Of a stretch of DNA of 8,163 bases, positions 1 through 6,027 are shown piece after piece. Under the pieces are notes generated by a model. That model was not told where the DNA came from. It was given only the letters and a program-made list of their open reading frames with translations, and made no database searches. How positions within the stretch are numbered: position 1 is the stretch's first letter; every line of letters starts with the position of its first letter. The stretch spans positions 1 through 8,163 of the forward strand of contig JAUXSZ010000194.1 in NCBI GenBank assembly GCA_030679635.1, written 5' to 3'. A program made the position numbers and the translations under genes. This DNA is from Sulfuricurvum sp. (GTDB taxonomy: Bacteria > Campylobacterota > Campylobacteria > Campylobacterales > Sulfurimonadaceae).

Positions 1-44
1 GACAAAAGGTGTACTAGGCACTTTTGACCGACTACCATTCATAA
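1..44 (+). pseudogene. higB: 3' end of a HigB/RelE-type toxin gene, probably broken by an in-frame TAG
   Basis: Reading from base 3, the codons give Q-K-V-Y, a TAG stop at 15-17, then A-L-L-T-D-Y-H-S and TAA at 42-44. HigB-type toxins characteristically end in an acidic residue-Ala-Tyr-(about 5 residues)-Asp-Tyr-His, and the toxin gene sits directly upstream of its higA antitoxin gene, exactly the arrangement here. The TAG falls where the family has a variable, often acidic residue, so a single GAG-to-TAG change would explain it. In studied HigB toxins the terminal Asp-Tyr-His belongs to the mRNA-cleaving site, so truncation here should inactivate the toxin. Only about 13 codons are visible; the assignment rests on the DYH tail and on position. 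A sequencing error or an unrelated gene end cannot be excluded. Confidence 0.45.
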
Positions 45-54
45 GGAGTAACCG

Positions 55-354
55 ATGAATATCCCAACCCACAGAGCACCCACCCATCCGGGCGAAATGC
101 TACTCACTGAATTTTTAGAACCGATGGGGATTTCCCAAAAAACATTGGCAGATGCGATCCATGTCCCTTATCAGCGTGTCAATGAGATTATCAATCAGAA
201 ACGGGGGATTACCCCGGCAACGGCATTGCGTTTGGCTAAATATTTCAGCATGTCGGCAGATTTTTGGCTCAATCTCCAAATACGGTGGGATTTGTACCGC
301 TCGATGCAAGCCGAAGCCGAAGAGATAAAAACGATACAGCCCTTGGCATCGTAA
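55..354 (+). CDS. higA: HigA-family antitoxin / XRE-type transcriptional regulator
   Basis: This 99-residue protein has the full HigA architecture: the N-terminal HPGEML motif (residues 11-16), a helix-turn-helix with the ISQKTLADAI and RVNEIINQKRGIT segments (about 26-53), then TPATALRLAKYF and the SADFWLNLQ motif (67-75) typical of the family. HigA proteins neutralise the HigB mRNA interferase by complex formation and repress their own operon through the helix-turn-helix. The start is supported by AAGGAG at 43-48, six bases before the ATG; this site overlaps the end of the upstream toxin frame, so the two genes are coupled. The stop lies 14 bases before proA, so proA may share this autoregulated transcript. 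Because the toxin looks truncated, HigA may now act only as a DNA-binding repressor; that is inference. The length is normal for the family. Confidence 0.93.
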   Translation: MNIPTHRAPTHPGEMLLTEFLEPMGISQKTLADAIHVPYQRVNEIINQKRGITPATALRLAKYFSMSADFWLNLQIRWDLYRSMQAEAEEIKTIQPLAS

Positions 355-368
355 ACAGAGGAAGAATA

Positions 369-1601
369 ATGGAACAATTTTTAGAAAAAGCCAAATCGGC
401 GAGCCGTATCATAGCAACCATGAGCGGAAGCGAACGTAACCGCATTTTGCGCCAGATGGCAGAAGCGCTGCGCGTCAATACGATGAACATTATAGAAGCG
501 AATGCCATTGATATGAAACGTGCCGAGGAAGAGAACCTTGCAACTTCCCTCAAAGAGCGTTTATTACTGGATGAAAAGCGTATTGATGCGATGGCTGTAG
601 CAATCGAAGAGATTGCCGCGCTCAAAGATCCCATAGGGCGCGTACTCGATGGGTGGGTGACCGAAGCAGGGCTCAAAATCGAAAAAGTGAGCATCCCTAT
701 CGGTGTGATCGGAATCATCTACGAATCACGCCCGAACGTTACCTCGGATACGGCGGCGTTATGTTTTAAAAGCTCCAACGGGTGTGTCCTCAAAGGGGGG
801 AAAGAGGCAGAGGCTTCCAATGCGGTTATCGCCGAGGTGTTGCAATCGGTATTGGTACGCAATAACCTTCCAAAAGAGATGATCGCGCTGCTGCCGGATT
901 CCTCGCGTGAGGGGGTGGCGAAGCTGATCAAGATGGATCGCTACGTCGATCTGATCGTCCCTCGCGGCGGTGAGGGGTTGATACGCTATGTGAGCCAAAA
1001 TGCGAGTGTCCCCGTTGTCAAACATGACAAAGGTTTATGCCACACCTACATCGATAAAGATGCGAATATTGAGAATGCGATAGCCATCGCGCTCAATGCA
1101 AAAGTGCAGCGTCCTGGTGTGTGCAACGCGATGGAAACATTGCTGGTGGACAAAGCCATTGCCCAAAGCGTATTGCCATTGCTCAAAGAGGTATTTGATC
1201 GTGCCCATACCCAGCTCAAAGGGTGTGCCCTTACACGGGAGGTGATACCTGTCGCAGCCGCAAGCGAGGAAGATTTTGACACGGAATATCTGGCAAATAT
1301 CCTGAATATTCGAGTCGTCAGCGGAGTAGAAGGGGCAATCGACCATATCGTGAGACACAGCTCAGGACATTCGGAAGCGATTATCACGGAAAATATTAGC
1401 GCAGCGGAGCGTTTTATGGATGCCATCGACTCCGCGGCGGTTTATGTGAATGCCTCTACGCGCTTTACGGACGGCGGAGCATTCGGATTCGGCGCCGAAG
1501 TGGGGATCAGTACCAACAAGCTTCATGCCCGCGGACCTATGGGCGTCGAGGGCCTCACAACGTACAAATACAAAATCTACGGAAAAGGGCAAATTCGTTG
1601 A
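369..1601 (+). CDS. proA: Gamma-glutamyl phosphate reductase (glutamate-5-semialdehyde dehydrogenase)
   Basis: ProA reduces gamma-glutamyl phosphate with NADPH to glutamate-5-semialdehyde in the cytoplasm, the second step of proline synthesis from glutamate. The 410-residue product has the family length and aldehyde-dehydrogenase fold. Visible motifs are IGVIGIIYESRPNVT (111-125), LKGGKEA (141-147), the catalytic cysteine Cys252 in QRPGVCNAMETLLV, and the ProA signature VEGAIDHIVRHSSGHSEAI (320-338), followed by RFTDGGAFGFGAEVGIST. I chose the ATG at 369 over an in-frame ATG at 264 because GAGGAAG at 358-364 is a good ribosome site and the longer form would overlap most of the 3' part of higA with a non-homologous extension. 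The partner kinase gene proB is not in the window. The stop codon overlaps the start of the following ABC gene. No key residue appears to be missing. Confidence 0.97.
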   Translation: MEQFLEKAKSASRIIATMSGSERNRILRQMAEALRVNTMNIIEANAIDMKRAEEENLATSLKERLLLDEKRIDAMAVAIEEIAALKDPIGRVLDGWVTEAGLKIEKVSIPIGVIGIIYESRPNVTSDTAALCFKSSNGCVLKGGKEAEASNAVIAEVLQSVLVRNNLPKEMIALLPDSSREGVAKLIKMDRYVDLIVPRGGEGLIRYVSQNASVPVVKHDKGLCHTYIDKDANIENAIAIALNAKVQRPGVCNAMETLLVDKAIAQSVLPLLKEVFDRAHTQLKGCALTREVIPVAAASEEDFDTEYLANILNIRVVSGVEGAIDHIVRHSSGHSEAIITENISAAERFMDAIDSAAVYVNASTRFTDGGAFGFGAEVGISTNKLHARGPMGVEGLTTYKYKIYGKGQIR

Positions 1602-2173
1602 GCCTTGAAGTTCTTACTGTTTGTGGAGTACGTTTCGGGTATTCCAAAGAGATGGTACTGTTTGATGAATTCAGCCTGAGCGTATCTCAAGGCCAAATAA
1701 AAGCGATTGTCGGACCAAGCGGTGTCGGTAAGTCAACATTGTTTGAGCTTATAATGGGACATTTGAAGCCTCAAAAAGGGACGATTGCCGCGGCGAATTT
1801 TTCTCAAGTTTTTCAAGACCCCTACAGTTCATTCCATCCAAGCTACACGATACGTGAACAGATTTTTGAAGTGGCGGTGATGAGAAATTATCACCCACTG
1901 ATGGAGAAAATGGGATTGAGAGAGGAACAGTTAGATGCTTTACCGCATAAACTCTCAGGCGGCCAGCTGCAGCGGTGTTCGATTTTGCGTGCTTTGTTAA
2001 TGAAACCGAAACTTCTTTTACTCGATGAGCCGACTTCGGCACTGGACAATCTCAATCAGCTCGACATTATGAAGCTCATTGTGGACCATTTAGAGGGGAT
2101 GGGGGTATTGCTTATTACGCATGATGCAAATTTGGCACAGTGGTGTGCAGATGAAACGATACGGTTAGGATAA
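1598..2173 (+). CDS. Stand-alone ABC transporter ATP-binding protein, peptide/nickel (DppF/NikE-like) type
   Basis: This 191-residue protein is a complete but minimal ABC nucleotide-binding domain. Motifs in order: Walker A GPSGVGKST (39-47), Q-loop VFQDP (Gln73), signature LSGGQLQR (119-126), Walker B LLLLDEP (139-145) with catalytic Glu144, D-loop SALD (147-150) and switch His175 in ITHD. The FQDPYSSFHP stretch resembles ATPases of peptide/nickel importers (DppF, OppF, NikE), but the C-terminal extension of those roughly 250-330-residue proteins is absent. The likely start is a TTG whose last two bases lie in the proA stop (TTGA), with a purine-rich AAAAGGG at 1583-1589 upstream, suggesting translational coupling. 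No permease or binding-protein gene is adjacent, so the substrate cannot be inferred. It could energise permeases encoded elsewhere. The 3' end overlaps the convergent crcB gene by 9 bases. Confidence 0.88.
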   Translation: MSLEVLTVCGVRFGYSKEMVLFDEFSLSVSQGQIKAIVGPSGVGKSTLFELIMGHLKPQKGTIAAANFSQVFQDPYSSFHPSYTIREQIFEVAVMRNYHPLMEKMGLREEQLDALPHKLSGGQLQRCSILRALLMKPKLLLLDEPTSALDNLNQLDIMKLIVDHLEGMGVLLITHDANLAQWCADETIRLG

Positions 2174-2557
2174 CAGCCACATTCGAGATAAGTAATACCC
2201 GGTTGCCGCCATAATAACCGTGCCGAATGTGTTCAGCGCCATATTGGTACATGCCATAAGCAGATGCCCCCCGCTGAGCAAAAAGAAGGTCTCCATGGCA
2301 AACGTCGAATAGGTTGTCAGTCCCCCTAAAAATCCGGTGGTGAGAAACGATTTGGCGTGGAGACTAAAGAAGGTTGTATAGCTGAAATAGGCAAAAAGTA
2401 CCCCTATGATGAAGCTTCCGATCAAATTTACCGAGAGGGTACCCAAAGGGAGAGCATGGGGAAAATGGTGATTGACCACACCGTTTAGATAGGCTCGCAA
2501 CACCGCTCCGATAAATGCGCCGCTACCGATTGCGAGGATGGTTTGAAAGCTCATCAT
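2165..2557 (-). CDS. crcB: Fluoride ion channel, CrcB/FluC family
   Basis: FluC proteins are small four-helix inner-membrane channels that work as antiparallel dimers and let cytoplasmic fluoride escape. The 130 residues show the family pattern: N-terminal GAFIGAVLR (13-21), LSVNLIGSFIIG (41-52) with the conserved Asn44 and Gly47, GGLTTYSTF (78-86) around the central Na+ and fluoride pathway, and NTFGT (109-113) in the last helix. Four hydrophobic segments are evident. Position 83 is Tyr where the family usually has the first phenylalanine of the pore lining. Three consecutive ATGs are possible starts (2560, 2557, 2554); AAAGG at 2564-2568 is 3, 6 or 9 bases away, so 2557 or 2554 is favoured. 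The gene starts inside the 3' end of plsC (about 35-base overlap) and is the last gene of the purine/lipid operon. No fluoride riboswitch is visible, as expected for an internal operon gene. Confidence 0.95.
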   Translation of the reverse strand: MMSFQTILAIGSGAFIGAVLRAYLNGVVNHHFPHALPLGTLSVNLIGSFIIGVLFAYFSYTTFFSLHAKSFLTTGFLGGLTTYSTFAMETFFLLSGGHLLMACTNMALNTFGTVIMAATGYYLSRMWLLS

Positions 2558-3218
2558 CATATACCTTTTGCATTTTGTTTTGGGTAGTTTTAAGCCAATC
2601 AGGATCACTTTTATCGGCTACAAAGGAGTCTAAGTAGATTGCAGTGACCGTACCGGATCGAAATTTTTTGCCCTTATTACTGAAATAGGAGGCGGTAGCG
2701 ATTAACACTACGGGCTGCACTTTGAGTGCATATTTATCGGCAACCAATTTTGCTCCCGCTTTGAACGGCTTCATAATGCCCGTTTCTGTCCGTGTTCCTT
2801 CTGGAAAAATACTGATAATACGTCCCTCATCGAGGCATCTTTTAGCCTCTTTGATCAGCTTTATGAGAGAAGTTTTACTTTCACGTTGAAGGGCGATATC
2901 TTTTGGGAGTCGCAAAACAAGTCCGAAAAAAGGGATATCAAAGAGCTCTTTTTTAGCTACCCAGGCTATGTTTTTGGATGTAATTGTTTCGATGATGCCA
3001 ATGTCAATTTCGCTTTGATGGTTGACCAGAAACATTTGAGCTTCGGGATCAAGATGACCCTTGACCTGAATGCGGATAAAAACAACAAGGCGGATAAACC
3101 ATGCCCCCAGTTTAACGGAGTACGGTTGTGGAAGGAGATAAAAGGTTGCAATCATCAGGGTCATACCCATGAAGATCATAATAGTGGCATAGAGCCATTT
3201 AATTCGAGCAAAGATCAC
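2523..3218 (-). CDS. plsC: 1-acyl-sn-glycerol-3-phosphate acyltransferase
   Basis: PlsC acylates lysophosphatidic acid at the sn-2 position to make phosphatidic acid, the precursor of membrane phospholipids, at the inner face of the cytoplasmic membrane. From the GTG at 3218 the protein is 231 residues. It begins with a basic residue cluster and a hydrophobic anchor (about 9-30, with a second hydrophobic stretch at 36-50). The acyltransferase box follows: NHQSEID (66-72, the His67-x4-Asp72 catalytic dyad), RLPKDIALQRES (103-114), FPEGTRT (138-144) and KVQPVVLIA (166-174). The open frame extends upstream to 3308, but that part lies within the preceding gene and has no family similarity. GTG gives the VIFARIKWLY N-terminus that fits Campylobacterota homologues; the ribosome site is weak (GGATGGG, about 9 bases upstream). 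It overlaps the SH3-protein gene by 20 bases and crcB by about 35. Confidence 0.94.
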   Translation of the reverse strand: MIFARIKWLYATIMIFMGMTLMIATFYLLPQPYSVKLGAWFIRLVVFIRIQVKGHLDPEAQMFLVNHQSEIDIGIIETITSKNIAWVAKKELFDIPFFGLVLRLPKDIALQRESKTSLIKLIKEAKRCLDEGRIISIFPEGTRTETGIMKPFKAGAKLVADKYALKVQPVVLIATASYFSNKGKKFRSGTVTAIYLDSFVADKSDPDWLKTTQNKMQKVYDDELSNHPRNR

Positions 3219-4368
3219 GTTTGTTAACCCATCCGACTTTTTTATTATCCAGACGAATTTTAGTGAAGTCTCCAACTTGGTTTTCGGCTTCGAGATTCTC
3301 TTCTTCAAGGGTTATCTCAAAAATCGTTCCATTTTTAATAGGAAGAAGGTAAAGTGGGGACCCTTTTTTAACACAGACACTGGAATTAGGTAGTAACGTA
3401 AAAACAACAAAAAATAAAGGGAGCACAGAAGCTGCAAGATACCACGGTTTTCGTCTCCAGTAATAGAGGGCGATAAAAATGACACCCAATATGGCTGCAG
3501 CTCCTACTTTGAGTTCAGTATGTCGTGCATCTGTCGGGGAGAGATCACTTTGTGTGGATACCGTATCGTCATCTACGATTATTGGGATAGAAATCGATTC
3601 ATAACGGTTCTTTTTAAGATTGAAGATGGTAAATTCGAGGCTTTGTTGAGTATTAGGAATAATGACATAATAGGTAACCTGAGATTCTTCAACGTTTGGA
3701 AGTTTGGATTCAAACCCTTGTTTAATGGCGTTGGGAAGTGAAAAAGTACCAATATTACAACGCTGTGCTTTTGCGGTAAAGACCACGATGTTGCTTTCTT
3801 GATTGTATGCTGTTGTTTTGTAATCAATAATTTTAAAAGAATCGGCCAAAACATTGGCAAAAGTGGCCGGTGGGGTAAGGGTGGATGCCATGAGCGATGT
3901 TCCGATCACGGCATTCGAATTGGCTCCGGTAGAGGTAACGGTTGCCGTAATATCAGGTAAACGAACGCTGTTTGATTGGACTAAAAAATAGAAGGTATCG
4001 TAAACTCCGTCTGTCTTGACGACTCGGCGTGGAGTTGGACTAAATATACGGATTCCTTCTTCGCTTTGAAGGGTGTATTCGATATTTCCTGAAGCTATCT
4101 CTACCGGGGTTAGCTTGATGGTCAGAGGGAAAATTTCGCCGATATAGAGATGAGAGGGAACGTTTGAGTGTTCTAATGTTACCCCCTCCCCATTTTGTGC
4201 AGCGTTTGTGAACAGGGCATCAATCCCGGTATCTGTTTCATTCGCAGGGACTTGGGACTGCTCTGCTGTCTGAGGGGCGGCTGCAGCAGTATCCCCCTCT
4301 GTAAGGACGGAAGGTTCGCAAATCGCTGTTTGTACTAGTAGCAATAAAAGGGAAAGTATCTTTTTCAA
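3199..4368 (-). CDS. Uncharacterised membrane-anchored periplasmic protein with C-terminal SH3-like domain (BatD-like layout)
   Basis: I do not recognise a characterised function. The 389 residues start with a signal peptide (KK then a leucine-rich core, 2-16, possible cleavage after AIC at 17). A low-complexity Ala/Thr/Gln/Glu linker follows (22-60), then a beta-rich periplasmic region (62-265) that looks like BatD/oxygen-tolerance type beta-sandwiches by texture only. Two membrane helices (about 287-303 and 310-327) are joined by a short cytoplasmic WRRKPW loop, putting the C-terminus back in the periplasm. The last part (332-387: KKGSPLYLLP, then VGDFTKIRL and VGWVNKRDL) has the pattern of a bacterial SH3 domain. 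The start is TTG overlapping the purQ stop (TTGA), with GAGGG 12 bases upstream. Its place between purQ and plsC recalls Cj0515 of C. jejuni, also uncharacterised. A role in envelope assembly or stress is only a guess. Confidence 0.85.
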   Translation of the reverse strand: MKKILSLLLLLVQTAICEPSVLTEGDTAAAAPQTAEQSQVPANETDTGIDALFTNAAQNGEGVTLEHSNVPSHLYIGEIFPLTIKLTPVEIASGNIEYTLQSEEGIRIFSPTPRRVVKTDGVYDTFYFLVQSNSVRLPDITATVTSTGANSNAVIGTSLMASTLTPPATFANVLADSFKIIDYKTTAYNQESNIVVFTAKAQRCNIGTFSLPNAIKQGFESKLPNVEESQVTYYVIIPNTQQSLEFTIFNLKKNRYESISIPIIVDDDTVSTQSDLSPTDARHTELKVGAAAILGVIFIALYYWRRKPWYLAASVLPLFFVVFTLLPNSSVCVKKGSPLYLLPIKNGTIFEITLEEENLEAENQVGDFTKIRLDNKKVGWVNKRDLCSN

Positions 4369-5051
4369 ACGGACAAAAAGCCCTCAAGCATACGACGTCC
4401 ATCATTGGATCCCAATAGAGATTCCATCGCCCGTTCCGGGTGAGGCATCAAACCAAAAACATTCTTGGAGACGTTACAAATACCGGCAATACTGTCGACT
4501 GAACCGTTAGGGTTGCTGATATTTCCATTCTCATCGGAGTACTGTAAAAGGATCTGCCCATTGGCATAAAGTGATTTGAGCTCTTCTGGAGCAATGAAAA
4601 AATTCCCATCATGATGAGCAATAGGGATGTTAAGAATCTCATTTACGCTACATTGGGTTAAAAAAGTGTTATTATTGTCGACAACTTTTAGATGGTGATA
4701 GCGTGAGATGAAATGAAGTCCAGTATTGCGCTTGAGGGCTCCTGGGAGCAAGCCGCATTCGGTTAGAACTTGAAAACCGTTACAAATACCGAGCACCTTC
4801 CCACCGTTGTCGGCATATGCTTTTACGGCTTTCATAATAGGGCTCATTTTGGCGATCGCACCGCTTCGAAGATAGTCTCCATAGCTAAAGCCTCCCGGGA
4901 CAACAAGGAGGTCCATACCTTCTGGAAGGGTATCCTCTTTGTGCCAAAGGATCTGTGTCTCACACCCCAGTGCTGTGAATGCATTCTGTGTGTCGTATTC
5001 ACAGTTGGTACCCGGAAATTGGACGATACCTACTTTAACCTTTGTTTTCAT
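4365..5051 (-). CDS. purQ: Phosphoribosylformylglycinamidine synthase, glutaminase subunit PurQ
   Basis: PurQ hydrolyses glutamine and passes the ammonia to PurL, which converts FGAR to FGAM (fourth step of purine synthesis), in a complex bridged by PurS. The 228-residue length is typical of the stand-alone subunit. Class I glutaminase motifs are all present: FPGTNCEYD (12-20), VPGGFSYGDYLRSGAI (51-66), the nucleophile Cys90 in GICNGFQVL, and the catalytic His204 and Glu206 in PHPER. Its ATG overlaps the purS stop (ATGA), so the two subunits are probably made by coupled translation; no strong separate ribosome site is visible. Its own TGA overlaps the TTG of the next gene. The large subunit gene purL is not in the window. 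Confidence is very high. Confidence 0.98.
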   Translation of the reverse strand: MKTKVKVGIVQFPGTNCEYDTQNAFTALGCETQILWHKEDTLPEGMDLLVVPGGFSYGDYLRSGAIAKMSPIMKAVKAYADNGGKVLGICNGFQVLTECGLLPGALKRNTGLHFISRYHHLKVVDNNNTFLTQCSVNEILNIPIAHHDGNFFIAPEELKSLYANGQILLQYSDENGNISNPNGSVDSIAGICNVSKNVFGLMPHPERAMESLLGSNDGRRMLEGFLSV

Positions 5052-5290
5052 GCCTGGATCTCAATTTCATAATCTTCAATGACCGTATTGGCTAAAAGAT
5101 CTTCACACATCTGAGTGACTTTTTCTTTTGCAGATACGGCATCACTTTCGTTCATCTCAATAATAATTTGTTTACCGACGCGAACATCGCTAACGGTTCC
5201 AAATCCATGACCGCTAAGGGCATGCTGAACGGCTTTCCCTTGGGAGTCGAGGACTCCATTTTTCAAAAATACGTTAACGATCGCTTTCAT
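5048..5290 (-). CDS. purS: Phosphoribosylformylglycinamidine synthase subunit PurS
   Basis: PurS is the small bridging subunit that joins PurQ to the small type of PurL and helps ammonia transfer between them. The 80-residue product matches the family: MKAIVNVFLKNGVLDSQGKA at the N-terminus (the lysine-x-LD-PQGKA-like motif), VQHALSGHGF, a VRVGKQIIIEM strand, and an acidic tail ending in EDYEIEIQA. The ATG at 5290 is preceded by AAAGGG about 7 bases upstream. The open frame continues upstream to 5422 only because it runs antiparallel to nothing functional; that extension lies within purC and is not PurS-like. The gene begins 26 bases after the purC stop and shares ATGA with purQ. Confidence 0.96.
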   Translation of the reverse strand: MKAIVNVFLKNGVLDSQGKAVQHALSGHGFGTVSDVRVGKQIIIEMNESDAVSAKEKVTQMCEDLLANTVIEDYEIEIQA

Positions 5291-5316
5291 GCTTTTCCCT
5301 TTGTGCTCGTTGGATA

Positions 5317-6027
5317 TTAGTTTAATATTCGGTTCAAAACTTCTTCGTAGGCGACTTTTAGACCGCCCATTCCTTGACGAAAACGGTCTTTGTCCATCTT
5401 TTCGCCCGTAGCTAAATCCCAAAAGCGACAGTTATCGGGACTGATTTCATCGGCAAGAATAATTTTCCCATTGACATCACGGCCAAACTCGAGTTTGAAA
5501 TCAACCAAATTAAGCCCTTTTGCATGGAAGTAAGGGCGTAAGATGTCATTCACTTGACGTGCCATGGCTCGTAATTGATCCAATTCCGCTTCATTTTTAA
5601 TGAGTTCAAGAATCATGCAGTGCTGATCGTTGAGTTTCGGATCACCGAGTGCATCATTTTTATAGTCAAATTCAACCAAAGTAAACGGGAGAACCTTCCC
5701 ATCGGGAATGCCAAGATTTTTGCTGAGACTCCCTGTAGCAACGTTACGTACAATGACTTCGATCATGATGATGTCTACTTTTTTACAAAGCATGTTCGTA
5801 TCATCCAGCATTGCTACAAAGTGAGATTCAATCCCCTTTTCAGCCAGCATCTGAAACAGTGCGGTTGAAATTTTATTGTTTAGGGCACCTTTGCCGGCTT
5901 CTGTGTCTTTTTTGGCACCGTTAAATGCCGTAAGATCGTCTTTAAACTCTGCGATAACCAGCGTTGCATCATCCGTATTGAAAAGGCGTTTTGCCTTTCC
6001 TTCGTAAATGAGTTCTCGTTTTTCCAT
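5317..6027 (-). CDS. purC: Phosphoribosylaminoimidazole-succinocarboxamide synthase (SAICAR synthetase)
   Basis: PurC ligates aspartate to CAIR using ATP, giving SAICAR in purine synthesis. The 236-residue length is standard for bacterial PurC. Motifs in order: YEGKAKRLF (8-16) at the nucleotide-binding N-terminus, the loop with NGAKKDTEAGKGALNNKIS (36-54), IEVIVRNVATGSLSKNLGIP (89-108), LVDFKLEFG (174-182) and LADEISPDNCRFWD (191-204), the signature around the substrate and metal site. The ATG shares one base with the stop of the S41 protease gene (TAATG), and AAAGGA lies about 8 bases upstream inside that gene, so translation is probably coupled. The following purS and purQ encode other purine steps, so this block supplies three purine enzymes or subunits from one message. 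Confidence 0.98.
   Translation of the reverse strand: MEKRELIYEGKAKRLFNTDDATLVIAEFKDDLTAFNGAKKDTEAGKGALNNKISTALFQMLAEKGIESHFVAMLDDTNMLCKKVDIIMIEVIVRNVATGSLSKNLGIPDGKVLPFTLVEFDYKNDALGDPKLNDQHCMILELIKNEAELDQLRAMARQVNDILRPYFHAKGLNLVDFKLEFGRDVNGKIILADEISPDNCRFWDLATGEKMDKDRFRQGMGGLKVAYEEVLNRILN

Noticed and set aside
264..368. Longer proA start at the ATG at 264
   Set aside because: It would overlap higA and add 35 residues unlike ProA; the ATG at 369 has a good ribosome site and gives the family length.
269..718. 149-codon open frame on the minus strand inside proA
   Set aside because: It is antisense to strongly supported proA coding sequence, is Ser/Ile-rich in a way typical of shadows, and resembles no family I know.
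2886..3227. 113-codon open frame on the plus strand opposite plsC
   Set aside because: It is antisense to the acyltransferase motifs; its composition is a by-product of the plsC codons.
3219..3308. 30-residue N-terminal extension of plsC
   Set aside because: It lies inside the SH3-protein gene in another frame and does not resemble acyltransferases.
4312..4326. Possible lipoprotein cysteine in the SH3-protein signal peptide
   Set aside because: The residues before Cys17 are T-A-I, and Ile at -1 does not fit a lipobox; ordinary signal peptidase cleavage is more likely.
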